Source: Bacteroidia bacterium
GTDB lineage: Bacteria > Bacteroidota > Bacteroidia > AKYH767-A > OLB10
DNA length: 64,000 bases
Assembly (NCBI GenBank): GCA_037045145.1
Contig: JBAOIA010000012.1
Coordinates: 806,001 to 870,000, forward strand
Direction: 5' to 3'
Shown: piece after piece, positions 18,001-27,312 of the stretch
How positions within the stretch are numbered: position 1 is the stretch's first letter
Layout of the letters: every line of letters starts with the position of its first letter
Translations under genes and position numbers: made by a program
The notes under the pieces: generated by a model
The model's input: the letters and a program-made list of their open reading frames with translations, nothing else
Database searches by the model: none
Told to the model about the DNA's origin: nothing

Positions 18001-18381
18001 TTACTTTTTGACAGCATATAAAATTAGAAAAAACCAACCTGTTAAAAAACATAGCCCACCAATGGGTGTAACCGGTCCCAGCCAAAACCAGGTGTTGCCG
18101 GAAACAGAAGACAAAGCCAAGCCATAAACCGAGCCACTGAAGAGTATGATACCTGTCATAAAAAATGTTGCAGCACGGTTCAGCATTTTGTTGTCATTTG
18201 CTGCAAGGGCAACAAACAGCAAGGCAAGTGTGTGGTAAAACTGATAACGCACACCGGTTTCAAAAGCCGACAACATTTGTGGTGCCAACAACTCTTTTAA
18301 TTTATGTGCACCAAAGGCGCCTAATGCTACTGCGCAAAAGCCGGATACGGTGGCAAAAATCAATATGCTGCGTTTGTTCAT
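18001..18381 (-). CDS. DUF423 small integral membrane protein (YgdD/TMEM256 type)
   Basis: A 126-residue inner-membrane protein with four predicted hydrophobic helices. The DUF423 signatures are present: GAFGAHKLKE near residue 25, ETGVRYQFYHTLALL, FSGSVYGLAL and TPIGGLCFLTGW. The family is widespread and of unknown function. It starts inside the end of the upstream gene (ATGA overlap) and ends 3 bases before the M32 carboxypeptidase start, so it is co-transcribed with both. Confidence 0.9.
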   Translation of the reverse strand: MNKRSILIFATVSGFCAVALGAFGAHKLKELLAPQMLSAFETGVRYQFYHTLALLFVALAANDNKMLNRAATFFMTGIILFSGSVYGLALSSVSGNTWFWLGPVTPIGGLCFLTGWFFLILYAVKK

Positions 18382-18914
18382 TCCTTAGCACCTTTCTCTC
18401 CGACAAAAACATCCTCTTCGTCTTTAAACAACACATTAAAAGTAGTGAGGCTGCCATAAATACGGGTAAGGTACTGCTGCAGGTTTACTTTGTCTTCTTC
18501 TGTCAGTTTATCGTGTGCATTGATACGTTGCTCCATCACCCGTAGGCGGTCGCGCACCATGATAATTTTGTTAAAGAAAACATCCATCGGAATTTCTTTG
18601 GGCTTTTGCGATGGGTTGTTGGGATGCAACACAACCTTACCTCCTACCCACTTGCCATGCAGGGGTACTGTTTCCTGTATGTCGGAATATTTTTTGATGA
18701 TGCCGGTAAAAATACGTTCTACCTCAGCAAAACTCACCGGGTCGTCTGTTACAGGTTGTGCATCTATCACCTCAATGTTTTGATAGGCTTTGGCAACTTC
18801 AATTTTGCCTCGCTCGGTAAACACTACAATGTAGGTTCGCGGTTTGACGTTGATGACTACACCTGTGCCAAACTCGGGGTGGCGAATGCGCGATCCTATG
18901 CCTAATTCTTCCAT
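18378..18914 (-). CDS. Conserved hypothetical protein with N-terminal tudor/SH3-like domain
   Basis: A 178-residue soluble protein. Residues 1-50 (GIGSRIRHPEFGTGVVINV, then YIVVFTERGKIEV) resemble the small SH3/tudor-like barrel at the end of UvrD/PcrA helicases and CarD-type proteins, which contacts RNA polymerase or nucleic acid. The remainder is charged and helical, with a possible coiled coil at residues about 120-160 (MVRDRLRVMEQRINAHDKLTEE). I know of no defined function; a role near nucleic acid or polymerase is only suggested by the first domain. It is the upstream partner of the DUF423 gene (4-base overlap) and lies 10 bases downstream of the DUF4907 lipoprotein gene. Confidence 0.7.
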   Translation of the reverse strand: MEELGIGSRIRHPEFGTGVVINVKPRTYIVVFTERGKIEVAKAYQNIEVIDAQPVTDDPVSFAEVERIFTGIIKKYSDIQETVPLHGKWVGGKVVLHPNNPSQKPKEIPMDVFFNKIIMVRDRLRVMEQRINAHDKLTEEDKVNLQQYLTRIYGSLTTFNVLFKDEEDVFVGEKGAKE

Positions 18915-18924
18915 AATTTTATTT

Positions 18925-19266
18925 TTATTTAATGCCTATACTGTCTAACTCTTCTATGGTAACAGATGGCGGCATGATGTTGTTTTTTAGTTTATAGGCT
19001 ACCAGAGCAGCTGCTTTGGAGGCATCAGCCTCAGAAACAAACCCGCGATTACCCATTACAGCAGGAATATTGGGCTGACGTATCATCAGCCTTCCGTCAA
19101 CCATGATGTTGTAGCCAAAACCCCCAACAGTGCTGTCGTTCTTATAGGTCTCAACTGTAATATTGTTGAGCAGTGGCGGAGATTGTTTTGCTGTCTTTTC
19201 AGAAGATTTATTATCAGAACATGATAAAATTAGAAATAAGCTAAAAAATATTACAGATACTTTCAT
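18925..19266 (-). CDS. DUF4907-like lipoprotein
   Basis: A 113-residue lipoprotein with the signal MKVSVIFFSLFLILSC and C16 as the lipidation site, followed by a Ser/Lys linker. The globular part (YKNDSTVGGFGYNIMVDGRLMIRQPNIPAV, then GFVSEADASKAAALVAYKLKN) matches my memory of DUF4907, a small Bacteroidota family of unknown role. It lies 34 bases downstream of the SBBP beta-propeller gene on the same strand, so it may form a secreted-protein operon with the SBBP and kelch proteins. Confidence 0.75.
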   Translation of the reverse strand: MKVSVIFFSLFLILSCSDNKSSEKTAKQSPPLLNNITVETYKNDSTVGGFGYNIMVDGRLMIRQPNIPAVMGNRGFVSEADASKAAALVAYKLKNNIMPPSVTIEELDSIGIK

Positions 19267-19300
19267 GCAACAAAAATAATCTGTTCTCCCAAATAAAATA

Positions 19301-20944
19301 TTATACTTTAATAATTTTAAAGTACTGTGTTTTGTTTGAATCTTTTAATACAATCTTAAGATAATAAACACCTAATGATAAATTCTTTAGAAAAGTATTT
19401 TTAATAATAAACTTTTCATTTGGATACAAAATAGTAGCCGGTAGTTTTTGAAGAACAGAACCTTTTACATCCATTATTTCTAAAGTATGGAGGTTTTGCA
19501 TCACTGACGATACAAGAAAAGGGCTACTTTCATTAGTAAAAATATTATTTAAGACTTTCAGTCCTTCTAAACTAATTTCATTGCTTGAGTTTACTTCAAA
19601 AATAACTTTAGCAATCAAAGCATCAGAAGCTCCATTGCTATGAATCATTAAATTATCTAAGAATAAAGTATCTGCTACAGCTCCTGCAACAAACACCTCG
19701 CCCAACTGTTGTACAGCAATTGAGTTAAATAAATTGTTTCCATTGCCTGACGCAAGTTTATAATTCACCAAGTTCCCAGAAGCGTCTAATAGGCAGATAA
19801 TTCCATTTTGATTATTTCCTGTGCTAACAATGACATTGTCAAATACTGCTATACCATTACACCAGCCTGCTATAAAGACATTATTGTTATTCACAACATT
19901 TAAATCAGTAAGACGATCACTGCCTTGTCCACCCAATTGTTTTGTCCATAAAAAAGAACCAGAACTATCAAGCATAGAAACAAAACCATCACTTAATCCG
20001 AAGCTGGAAAATATTTGAGATCCTATTGTAATCACATCTTCAAATTGCCCCACTAAATAAACTTTGTCATTAAAAGTCCTGATTTTTAAGCCTAAGTCAT
20101 AAACCCCGGCACCATAGGTTCTTGAAACCCAAATTAAGTTACCAGTGTTACTATATTTTGCAACAAAAATATCATCACCCCCACTACTGTTTACCACCAT
20201 GCTCCCAAACTGCGATGCATTATTAAAATATCCTGTTATATAGACGTTTCCGTTTATGTCAATTGAAACACCTCCACCTGTATCATAACTATTTCCACCT
20301 GCACTTCTTGACCAGATGATATTGCCTTGAATATCGGTTTTTGCAATGAAAATATCGTGACTTCCAACAGATTGAACATTGTTTGGAATTGCAAACAACT
20401 CATTATAAAAATAGCCTGTGATGTAACAATTTTGAGCAAAATCAATATCTATACCATAGCCTACTGAACTTCCTGAAGATAAATAGTCTTTTGCAAAAAT
20501 GATATTGCCAATGGAATTGAATTTTAGCAAAAAAACATTATTACTATAACCATTACTTAAAGTTAATGAACCAATGTGGGCAGTATATGAATATGCTCCT
20601 GTAACATAACAATTACCATACAAGTCAGTCTTCAGACAAACACCATAACCATCATTCTGAGAACCACCAAAGCACCTTGTCCATAAAAGATTTCCGGAAT
20701 TGTCAAACTTGGCTATAAATATATCTTCATTACCATGACTATACAACTTGTTATTACCATTAAATATTGAATCTTTAAAAACACCTGCAACGAAAGCATT
20801 CCCATTCAAATCTGTTGAAATTGATTTGGCTTCTTCAGTTAATGTATTACCTCCGGAAAATGCCCATATCCAATTTTGGCCAAATGAAAAACTTGTAATT
20901 AAGGAAAAATATATAAAAGCAATAATCTTAATTTTCTTAATCAT
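19301..20944 (-). CDS. SBBP-repeat beta-propeller protein with T9SS sorting domain
   Basis: A 547-residue exported protein with a signal peptide (MIKKIKIIAFIYFSLITSFS). The mature region is built of about 40-60-residue SBBP-type repeats, each reading roughly D-x-x-GN-x-Y-x-x-GY-F followed by D-I-F-I-A-K-x-D-x-x-GN-x-x-W. Examples are DIFIAKFDNSGNLLW and DIFVAKYSNTGNLIW. About eight copies are seen before residue 450. The C-terminal 75 residues are a type A T9SS sorting domain (LHTLEIMDVKGSVLQK, SLGVYYLKIVL). It is probably a cell-surface beta-propeller; its ligand is unknown. The ATG overlaps the TGA of the upstream kelch gene (ATGA), so the two are translationally coupled. Confidence 0.88.
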   Translation of the reverse strand: MIKKIKIIAFIYFSLITSFSFGQNWIWAFSGGNTLTEEAKSISTDLNGNAFVAGVFKDSIFNGNNKLYSHGNEDIFIAKFDNSGNLLWTRCFGGSQNDGYGVCLKTDLYGNCYVTGAYSYTAHIGSLTLSNGYSNNVFLLKFNSIGNIIFAKDYLSSGSSVGYGIDIDFAQNCYITGYFYNELFAIPNNVQSVGSHDIFIAKTDIQGNIIWSRSAGGNSYDTGGGVSIDINGNVYITGYFNNASQFGSMVVNSSGGDDIFVAKYSNTGNLIWVSRTYGAGVYDLGLKIRTFNDKVYLVGQFEDVITIGSQIFSSFGLSDGFVSMLDSSGSFLWTKQLGGQGSDRLTDLNVVNNNNVFIAGWCNGIAVFDNVIVSTGNNQNGIICLLDASGNLVNYKLASGNGNNLFNSIAVQQLGEVFVAGAVADTLFLDNLMIHSNGASDALIAKVIFEVNSSNEISLEGLKVLNNIFTNESSPFLVSSVMQNLHTLEIMDVKGSVLQKLPATILYPNEKFIIKNTFLKNLSLGVYYLKIVLKDSNKTQYFKIIKV

Positions 20945-22116
20945 CTTACCTCAAATTTATAGCTAAAGTTAGATTTATTTTCCTCTATTAAGCAAACGTA
21001 CACCCCCTTTGCCAGTGCAAGTGGCCATTGCATGTTTTCTTTAGTGCAGACCTGATGCAACACTATCTGCCCTGTCATTGAGGTGACGGTTAAAGTTGTG
21101 GGTTTGTTTTTTAATCCTGAAACATGCAGCACTTGGGCCGACTGATTAAAATAAACTTGGGGCTTTGACGGTGTGGCCTCTGCAATAGATGTTACCTCTG
21201 ACAACTCCCAGAGGTCGTTTAATGTACTTCCTGTAGCAGAAATTCCACAAGACAGATACCCTTTACCATTAATAGAAAAACTACATGCATGTCTTCTTAT
21301 AGTTCCTGTAAACACAGGTAAATTGATCCACTGATTAATTGGAGGATAATATGCATAACAATCCGTAAAATAATAATTGCCGTTGCCTCCTGTAGCAATA
21401 ATACCATAGCTATTAACATTAAAGCCAACAGCACCATATCGTGCATTATTAGGTAGCCATTGCAGTTGTGACCAACTATCAGTAGCCTGATTATATCTCC
21501 ATAATTCTGTGGTTGGGTTATTATTCAAATATCCTGTTGCTATATATGCAGTGTCATTTATGACAAATGATGCAGCACTTTGCCTTTCTGCTCCTGAAAA
21601 ATCTGCCTTTTGTTGCCACGCATCATTGGCAGCATTATATTGAAATACTTTTTTTGAAAGAGGATAGCCGGTTGCTATATACCCTAAGTTATTTACAGAA
21701 AAAGAAACTGCGGTATAAACAGGAGGACCAATATAAACTGCTTTGGATATCCAAATATTAACACCCGGGTCATATTCATAAAAATCTGACAAACTCTGAT
21801 TAGAAGAGTTCCACCCTATTCCTGCATATGCTTTACCATTTATAACAAATGAACTTGCACCATATCGTCCATTGCCAGGCATTGACGCAACCTGAGTCCA
21901 TGAGTTATTCTGTTGATCATACCGCCACATATCATTATAGCAACTTCCATTATCTAAGCCTGTAGTTAAATAACCATACTGTCCTATTGCAAAACCTATT
22001 CCTGAATGCCTACCAAAACCCGGCAAGTTGGCCTTTTGCGTCCATGCAAACTGCTGTGCAAAAGAAAAAGAAATACAAACTAGGGAAAGAATAATTAGGG
22101 TAGTAAATTTCTTCAT
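20941..22116 (-). CDS. Six-bladed kelch-repeat protein with T9SS sorting domain
   Basis: A 391-residue secreted protein from the ATG at 22116 (MKKFTTLIILSLVCISFSFA); the frame extends upstream to 22143. Six kelch-type repeats of about 47 residues are readable, each with a Tyr/Trp-x-x-Asp/Tyr-x-x-x-x-W start, an R in the middle and an I-x-x-x-x-G-x-x-x-x-G strand. DLWELSE after the last repeat probably closes the propeller with the N-terminal strand. A short type A T9SS domain ends the protein (TLTVTSMTGQIVLHQ, KGVYVCLIE). It is paralogous to the kelch proteins ending at 24371 and 30314. It is likely a surface-bound binding protein; no catalytic motif is visible. Confidence 0.88.
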   Translation of the reverse strand: MKKFTTLIILSLVCISFSFAQQFAWTQKANLPGFGRHSGIGFAIGQYGYLTTGLDNGSCYNDMWRYDQQNNSWTQVASMPGNGRYGASSFVINGKAYAGIGWNSSNQSLSDFYEYDPGVNIWISKAVYIGPPVYTAVSFSVNNLGYIATGYPLSKKVFQYNAANDAWQQKADFSGAERQSAASFVINDTAYIATGYLNNNPTTELWRYNQATDSWSQLQWLPNNARYGAVGFNVNSYGIIATGGNGNYYFTDCYAYYPPINQWINLPVFTGTIRRHACSFSINGKGYLSCGISATGSTLNDLWELSEVTSIAEATPSKPQVYFNQSAQVLHVSGLKNKPTTLTVTSMTGQIVLHQVCTKENMQWPLALAKGVYVCLIEENKSNFSYKFEVR

Positions 22117-22398
22117 ATCTATTAAGTTTTGTTTCAGATTCAAATATACCTTATTTGATCATGACTTGGTTTAATATTAAAAAATATTATTGGTTATTCC
22201 AATGTGTAGCTGTCAAAATTTATGCCACCTCAAAAGTTTTTACTGAAATCTACTACCATTTTTACGTTGATGACAATTATTAATTCAATGTCATTAAAAA
22301 AATTGAGTACAATTAATCTCCACCATCATAAAAGAAAATATTAAACTTAGTTGAAGTTATATAACTCACCAAGATACTCAGTAAAACACTTACTTTTC

Positions 22399-23121
22399 TT
22401 AATTAATAAGGTTTAAAATACGTAACTTAATATTATTTAACAACACAGATATCTTTGATTTCAACTCCATCTCATTGAATTCTCTTTGCACTTTAAAAAC
22501 AAACCATTCGTAATCAGGTTGAACAAAATATAATGAATATGTTTCTTTTGAAATCAGATAGAAACCGTGTTTATAAAGCTGACCTATTAAACCATCCGAT
22601 TCAATATCCTGATCAATTATCTGTAATGCTTCGGGTTTGTTCTTATGAAACCAACGCAAACTTCTGGCAGTAGGAAGATTAATAGCAACTATTGAATTAT
22701 CATGACAGAAATTTTTAATTGTATTAAAAATATTCTCATGAGCTTCAACAGGAATATGCTCGAGTACATCTGGAAAAAGGATAAAGTCATACTTTTTATC
22801 TATTGAAAAATCTGTCATGTCTGAAACAAGAAATTCTAGATTCTTTAGTCCTTTGTACTTGTTTTTTGCAAATTCAATTGTCGCTGGACTAATATCAACA
22901 GCATCAACTTTTCCGTCAATGTTAGTCTTCGCCAAATAAGAGGAAAGAGTACCAATACCACATCCGATTTCAAGTAATGTAGATTTAGAATTAAATCCAG
23001 CCTGTTTAAGTTTTAAAAGAATCATTCTATGTCGGCTTAGAACACCTGTTTTTGACTCTTGTTCCAGATCATTCCAAATCTTATCATAGTAATCAGCTAC
23101 TTCCTGATATGTTTTCTCCAT
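22399..23121 (-). CDS. Class I SAM-dependent methyltransferase
   Basis: A 240-residue cytosolic methyltransferase. Motif I is LLEIGCGIGTLSSYLA (about residues 45-60), followed by VDAVDISPATIEFAK and FILFPDVLEHIP, the motif IV/post-I region of UbiE/UbiG-like enzymes. The C-terminal third (HGFYLISKETYSLYF) is typical of small-molecule or glycan methyltransferases. Position next to a GT4 glycosyltransferase and near other surface-glycan genes suggests O- or N-methylation of a sugar. The gene is AT-rich compared with the glycosyltransferase upstream. The substrate is unknown. Confidence 0.85.
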   Translation of the reverse strand: MEKTYQEVADYYDKIWNDLEQESKTGVLSRHRMILLKLKQAGFNSKSTLLEIGCGIGTLSSYLAKTNIDGKVDAVDISPATIEFAKNKYKGLKNLEFLVSDMTDFSIDKKYDFILFPDVLEHIPVEAHENIFNTIKNFCHDNSIVAINLPTARSLRWFHKNKPEALQIIDQDIESDGLIGQLYKHGFYLISKETYSLYFVQPDYEWFVFKVQREFNEMELKSKISVLLNNIKLRILNLIN

Positions 23122-23204
23122 TACTCTATATTATTTCACAAAAATAAAATAAAATCAACTCTTCAATATATGACAACTACCTTTTAATAATAAATACCAC
23201 TATA

Positions 23205-24281
23205 TTATAATCCATTTGAATTCGATTTTAGTAAATAATCAAATAGTTCGTACAACTGCTCCTTCCTCTTCTGCATCGTATATTCCTTTCTGATATGTTC
23301 CACAGCCTTTTGCGCCATTGATGTTGTATTCATCTGCAAAGCTTTTTCTATGGCAGCTTTCAGCATTTCTTTATTTCTTTGTTTTACTACAAAGCCACAC
23401 CCTGCTGCAATGTCAGGCAGGGCATTAACATCCGACACTATGGGTATGCAACCACAAAGCATGGCCTCGCAAACGGCATTGGGGAAACCCTCGCTGAGCG
23501 ACAGTTGTAAATAATACTGATGCCCGGAATACAAGTGCTGCAGTTGCCCGGTGTCTTGTGGTGGCAAACAAGTGATGTTCGGAGGTAAATTACTCAACCC
23601 CCGTCTGCCCTCAACACCCACCAGCGTGAATGTGCAGGCAGGGAGAAGTTGCGCCACCTCAACAATCATATCCACACCTTTGAGCGTATTGATATTAGAT
23701 GTACCTATACCCACAGCTACGGTGATAAAAGATTGAGGCTTGCGCGTTACAGGCAAAGGGTAGTAAACAGTCTCGTCAAAACCATTGGGTATTACAGTGT
23801 ATGGTGTTTGTAGGTCTTTTACAAAACAGGCAACACCTTGCTCGGGTGCTCCACTGAAGTCGTAGTGATAGGGTGCCTTAATTAAAGAGCCGTGCTTGGG
23901 CGCCAGGTGTGTGGCACAGCGCACACTGACTGCCGTAAACCATGCCAGCACAGGCTTGCAGAAATTACCGTATTGCAACGATGGAAAACGGGCACAGTCT
24001 GTGCCTGCAAGAAAAATAACAGAAGGCTTTCTGAAAAGCCTGGCTAAAAGAACCGGCAAAAAACTGTGATAAGCCGCTATCTGACAAACAACTATTCTGG
24101 CAGCCGGCAGATGGTATAGCAAAAACAAAAACTGTTTTACAAAAACAATAGGCAGCAATATTTTTTTGGATGGGTTGAAAGAAAAAGTAATTACGTTATA
24201 CTGCTCCTGCATGATGCCAATATCACGCCTGACAAATGATGATGTGTTGGGAAAAACAAAAATCAGTTTTGATTTTTTCAC
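23205..24281 (-). CDS. Family 4 glycosyltransferase
   Basis: A 358-residue GT-B enzyme with FVFPNTSSFVRRDIGIM at the N-terminus, VIPNGFDETVYYP in the interdomain region and the GT4 acidic motif EGFPNAVCEAMLCGCIPIV near residue 270. The first half is strongly hydrophobic in places (KKILLPIVFVKQFLFLLYH), consistent with membrane association. It should act in assembly of the surface glycan encoded in this region. Base composition is visibly richer in G+C than the methyltransferase gene and the 25.6-29.3 kb operon around it, hinting at a different origin. A TACTTTCG sequence just upstream could serve as its -7 element. Confidence 0.87.
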   Translation of the reverse strand: MKKSKLIFVFPNTSSFVRRDIGIMQEQYNVITFSFNPSKKILLPIVFVKQFLFLLYHLPAARIVVCQIAAYHSFLPVLLARLFRKPSVIFLAGTDCARFPSLQYGNFCKPVLAWFTAVSVRCATHLAPKHGSLIKAPYHYDFSGAPEQGVACFVKDLQTPYTVIPNGFDETVYYPLPVTRKPQSFITVAVGIGTSNINTLKGVDMIVEVAQLLPACTFTLVGVEGRRGLSNLPPNITCLPPQDTGQLQHLYSGHQYYLQLSLSEGFPNAVCEAMLCGCIPIVSDVNALPDIAAGCGFVVKQRNKEMLKAAIEKALQMNTTSMAQKAVEHIRKEYTMQKRKEQLYELFDYLLKSNSNGL

Positions 24282-24370
24282 TGAGAATTTTTATCTGCGA
24301 AAGTAGCTAATATGCTTTTCATACCCAGGAGTTGAAAAGTGTAAATTGAAGGCAGTAGCAAATGTAATTA

Positions 24371-25540
24371 TCAACTAACAACAAACTTGCCCGACTTAAA
24401 ATCTCCAAGGTTGTAAAAATATAAACCTGCATCCAATGACAATAATAGTGTAGATACTTTTTGACCGGCCTTAATATTATAATCGGCAATTATCTTACCA
24501 TTGACATCATAAATGTAAAGATAAGTCTCTCTATCAAGATTTGTATTTACTACCAGTTCAGATGTTGAAATATGATAGTATACAGAAGCTACAAACCCCT
24601 TAGAAGGTTTTATTGAGGTAACATCAGAAAGCTCCCAAAGATCGTTTGAAAAAGTACCATTCAGATAATTCCCTCCATATACGTAACCTGCATTTCCAAT
24701 GCTGAACTCTCCGGTACTTTTACGTGCTATTCCAGAAATTGAAGGAATAGATGTCCATACATCGTTCAGAGGATTATATTCGTAAAAATCATTAAAATTA
24801 ACCTGATATGTGCCTCCCATACCATAAAATCCAAGATTGTTAAAAGCAAATGCGCTTGCGCCAAACCTTCCATTAGAAAACAGAGGTGCTTTATTAGTCC
24901 ATACATCTGTTACAGGGTCATATTCGTAAAGGTCGTTTAAATCAGTACTTGGGTCAACATGACCGCCAACTACATAACCTTTACCATTAACTGCAAAACC
25001 GCTGGCATTTTGCCGGGGTACTCCTGGAAAATTCGAAATTTGTGTCCATGTATCAGTAATGCCATCATACTTATAAAAATCATTTGTATAGGGCTGATAG
25101 CCCAAACCGACATAAGCAATATCATTTATTACAAATGCTGATGCAGTATAACGAGCAGAACCCGGAAAACTTGCTTTTAACATCCAGCTGTTAGATACCG
25201 GTGAAAACTCCCATAATTCATTTAGCTGTTGACCCGGAGCATTCCAACCACAAACAACATACCCTTTACTATTAATTGAAAAACCACTACATCCATATCG
25301 TGCCATGGATGGCAATGATGCCATCTGTGTCCAAACATTAGAGGTTGAATTCCACTGCCAGCAATCATTGAATTTGACATTGGAGCCAATTCCACATGCT
25401 ATATAACCATTTACTCCTATAGAAAATGAAGCAAGTTCTATTCGTGCCACCCCGGGAAACGTTGCTTTTTGTGTCCAAACATAAGTTGCAAAACTCTGTA
25501 TGGATAACATTGTAAAAAAACAAATGCTTTTAATTTTCAT
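24371..25540 (-). CDS. Six-bladed kelch-repeat protein with T9SS sorting domain
   Basis: A 389-residue secreted protein with a signal peptide (MKIKSICFFTMLSIQSFA). Six kelch repeats run from YVWTQKATFPG to GYVYGG, then DLWELSD closes the propeller and a type A T9SS domain ends the protein (YLYIYDVNGKIIADY, LDAGLYFYNL). It shares the opening pattern W-T/K-Q-K-A and repeat spacing with the kelch proteins at 20941-22116 and 30314-32140, so the three are recent or co-selected paralogues. It is divergent from the aminotransferase operon, with 45 bases between the two start codons. A surface-exposed binding role is inferred. Confidence 0.88.
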   Translation of the reverse strand: MKIKSICFFTMLSIQSFATYVWTQKATFPGVARIELASFSIGVNGYIACGIGSNVKFNDCWQWNSTSNVWTQMASLPSMARYGCSGFSINSKGYVVCGWNAPGQQLNELWEFSPVSNSWMLKASFPGSARYTASAFVINDIAYVGLGYQPYTNDFYKYDGITDTWTQISNFPGVPRQNASGFAVNGKGYVVGGHVDPSTDLNDLYEYDPVTDVWTNKAPLFSNGRFGASAFAFNNLGFYGMGGTYQVNFNDFYEYNPLNDVWTSIPSISGIARKSTGEFSIGNAGYVYGGNYLNGTFSNDLWELSDVTSIKPSKGFVASVYYHISTSELVVNTNLDRETYLYIYDVNGKIIADYNIKAGQKVSTLLLSLDAGLYFYNLGDFKSGKFVVS

Positions 25541-25558
25541 AACATTAATGATAAAGGT

Positions 25559-25566
25559 TAATTTTG
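25559..25566 (+). promoter_or_regulatory. -7 element TAATTTTG for the aminotransferase/ATP-grasp operon
   Basis: TAATTTTG, 19 bases before the ATG at 25586, within the 45-base divergent region shared with the kelch gene. No convincing TTG element lies upstream. Confidence 0.5.
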
Positions 25567-25585
25567 TACAGCAATATTACTATAA

Positions 25586-26773
25586 ATGACCGGAAATACA
25601 AAGCTATTTGATGTTGATGAGGAAATATTAACAAAAAAATTTCTTCAGTTAAAAAATGAAGCAGGATCACATTCGCCAAGCATCTTTACATTCAAACAAA
25701 AATTACCTGAATTAAATATCAAAATTGATGCCTGTTTTTTATCCAATCCATATGCTACAGATTTGTTTCTGAATTATTTCACTCAGGAGATTATTGAAAC
25801 AGGACGAATAAGAGAACTACTTGAATTTTATCCATCACAAAATCAGGTTATTGCTGAAATCATTGCTAATTTTTTACATATCAATTCCAACTCCGTATTC
25901 ATAGGCAATGGTGCTATTGAAATTATTCAGGCAGTTATACACAACTTTGTAAGAAAGAAGATAGTGATAAATATCCCTACATTCTCCTCTTATTACGAAT
26001 TTGTTAAAGACGATATTGAGGTAATCTACAACAAACTTGAAAAAGAAGATAAGTATCATTTAAACATCAACAAGTATGTTGAATTTATTAAAAGCAACAG
26101 ACCTGATACTATTGTTATCATAAATCCAAATAATCCGGATGGCGGCTATATCGAGCATAATGATATCAGAAAAATATTAGACAATGTAAAAGATGTTGAA
26201 AATGTTATTATAGACGAAAGTTTCATTCATTTTGCATATGAAGATGATTCCTTTAATCCAATAAATACAGCAAATTTACTTTCTGAATATTCAAATTTGA
26301 TCATAATCAAAAGCATGTCTAAAGATTTTGGAATTGCAGGAATTCGTGCAGGATATGCTATTATGTCGCCTGACAAAATTAAAACGTTACTCCAAAACGG
26401 GTATTTGTGGAACAGTAATGGACTTAGCGAATATTTTTTCCGATTGTATGCTAGAACAGATTTTGCCAACGACTACAATCAGGCTCGTGTAAAATATATT
26501 CAAGAAACAATAGAATTTATTAATGAGCTCTGCGCAATTGAAGGACTTACCGTTTATCCGTCAAGAGCTAATTTCGTTCTTCTGGAATTAAATAATGGGC
26601 TAAAGGCCGATGACTTTGTTACAGCACTATTAATCAAATATGGTATCTACGTAAGAACATGTAGTGATAAAATAGGACTTGAAGGAGAGTATATAAGGCT
26701 CGCATCACGTACCAGAGAAGAAAACACCTATATCATCCAGTCTTTAAAAGATTTTTTCAAAACAGGCAAATAA
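25586..26773 (+). CDS. PLP-dependent class I/II aminotransferase, HisC/CobD-like
   Basis: A 395-residue fold-type I PLP enzyme. It has IINPNNPDGGYI (cofactor and substrate loop), VIIDESFIHF (Asp that pairs with the PLP pyridine nitrogen) and KSMSKDFGIAGIRAGYA with the Schiff-base lysine. The C-terminal arginine region is YIRLASRTREEN. Overall it looks like histidinol-phosphate aminotransferase or threonine-phosphate decarboxylase relatives. It has about 60 extra N-terminal residues (SNPYATDLFLNYF, LEFYPSQNQ) that set it apart from housekeeping HisC. It heads an AT-rich operon with a HAD-like protein, an ATP-grasp ligase and an acetyltransferase, so it probably makes or consumes an amino compound used in surface-glycan decoration. 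The substrate is unknown. Confidence 0.9.
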   Translation: MTGNTKLFDVDEEILTKKFLQLKNEAGSHSPSIFTFKQKLPELNIKIDACFLSNPYATDLFLNYFTQEIIETGRIRELLEFYPSQNQVIAEIIANFLHINSNSVFIGNGAIEIIQAVIHNFVRKKIVINIPTFSSYYEFVKDDIEVIYNKLEKEDKYHLNINKYVEFIKSNRPDTIVIINPNNPDGGYIEHNDIRKILDNVKDVENVIIDESFIHFAYEDDSFNPINTANLLSEYSNLIIIKSMSKDFGIAGIRAGYAIMSPDKIKTLLQNGYLWNSNGLSEYFFRLYARTDFANDYNQARVKYIQETIEFINELCAIEGLTVYPSRANFVLLELNNGLKADDFVTALLIKYGIYVRTCSDKIGLEGEYIRLASRTREENTYIIQSLKDFFKTGK

Positions 26774-26775
26774 TT

Positions 26776-27312
26776 TTGAAAGCAATTTTTGAATTCATAT
26801 TTAAAGTATGGTTTAATTTTTTGGGGTTCATCAATGCCTTATTTGCCAAAAACAAGTACTTATATTTTATTGATATTGACAATACACTGGCCGATACCTA
26901 CCCCTCACTAAGTAAAGCACATCGTTCTGAAAAAGACCGACTACTAAACCTTAAACCACATACAAAAATTATTAATATTCTAATTAATTCATACGCTCCT
27001 TCAAACAGAAAACTTGTGTTTATCACTGCACGGAGCTACAAACAATACTTCACAACAATAAAATGGCTCAACAACAACGGTCTAAAGGCTGATATTTTTA
27101 ATACTATAATGGTAAAACACCCTAAAGATAAAATCAATCTAATTCAAAAATACTATTTAGAATATAAAACAATTGTTATTGATGATTTATCATATAACCA
27201 TGAGCATGGTTGCATCAGATTTTATGAAAATGAAATAAGTCAACTTAAAAAATTAAAACTAAAACATATCGGTTATTCCACGATATTGAAATTGCAAATG
27301 CAAGAGTCATGA
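26776..27312 (+). CDS. HAD-superfamily hydrolase-like protein
   Basis: A 178-residue protein with HAD motif I FIDIDNTLAD (D33, D35), motif II-like VFITARS (T in a strand end) and an acidic motif IV candidate VIDDLSYNHEHG. The arrangement resembles small phosphatases and 5'-nucleotidases. The first 25 residues are hydrophobic and aromatic and could lie at the membrane. The start must be the TTG at 26776, two bases after the aminotransferase stop: no ATG occurs in frame before motif I. Its stop overlaps the next ATG by four bases. In this operon it may dephosphorylate an aminotransferase product, which is an inference. Confidence 0.8.
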   Translation: MKAIFEFIFKVWFNFLGFINALFAKNKYLYFIDIDNTLADTYPSLSKAHRSEKDRLLNLKPHTKIINILINSYAPSNRKLVFITARSYKQYFTTIKWLNNNGLKADIFNTIMVKHPKDKINLIQKYYLEYKTIVIDDLSYNHEHGCIRFYENEISQLKKLKLKHIGYSTILKLQMQES

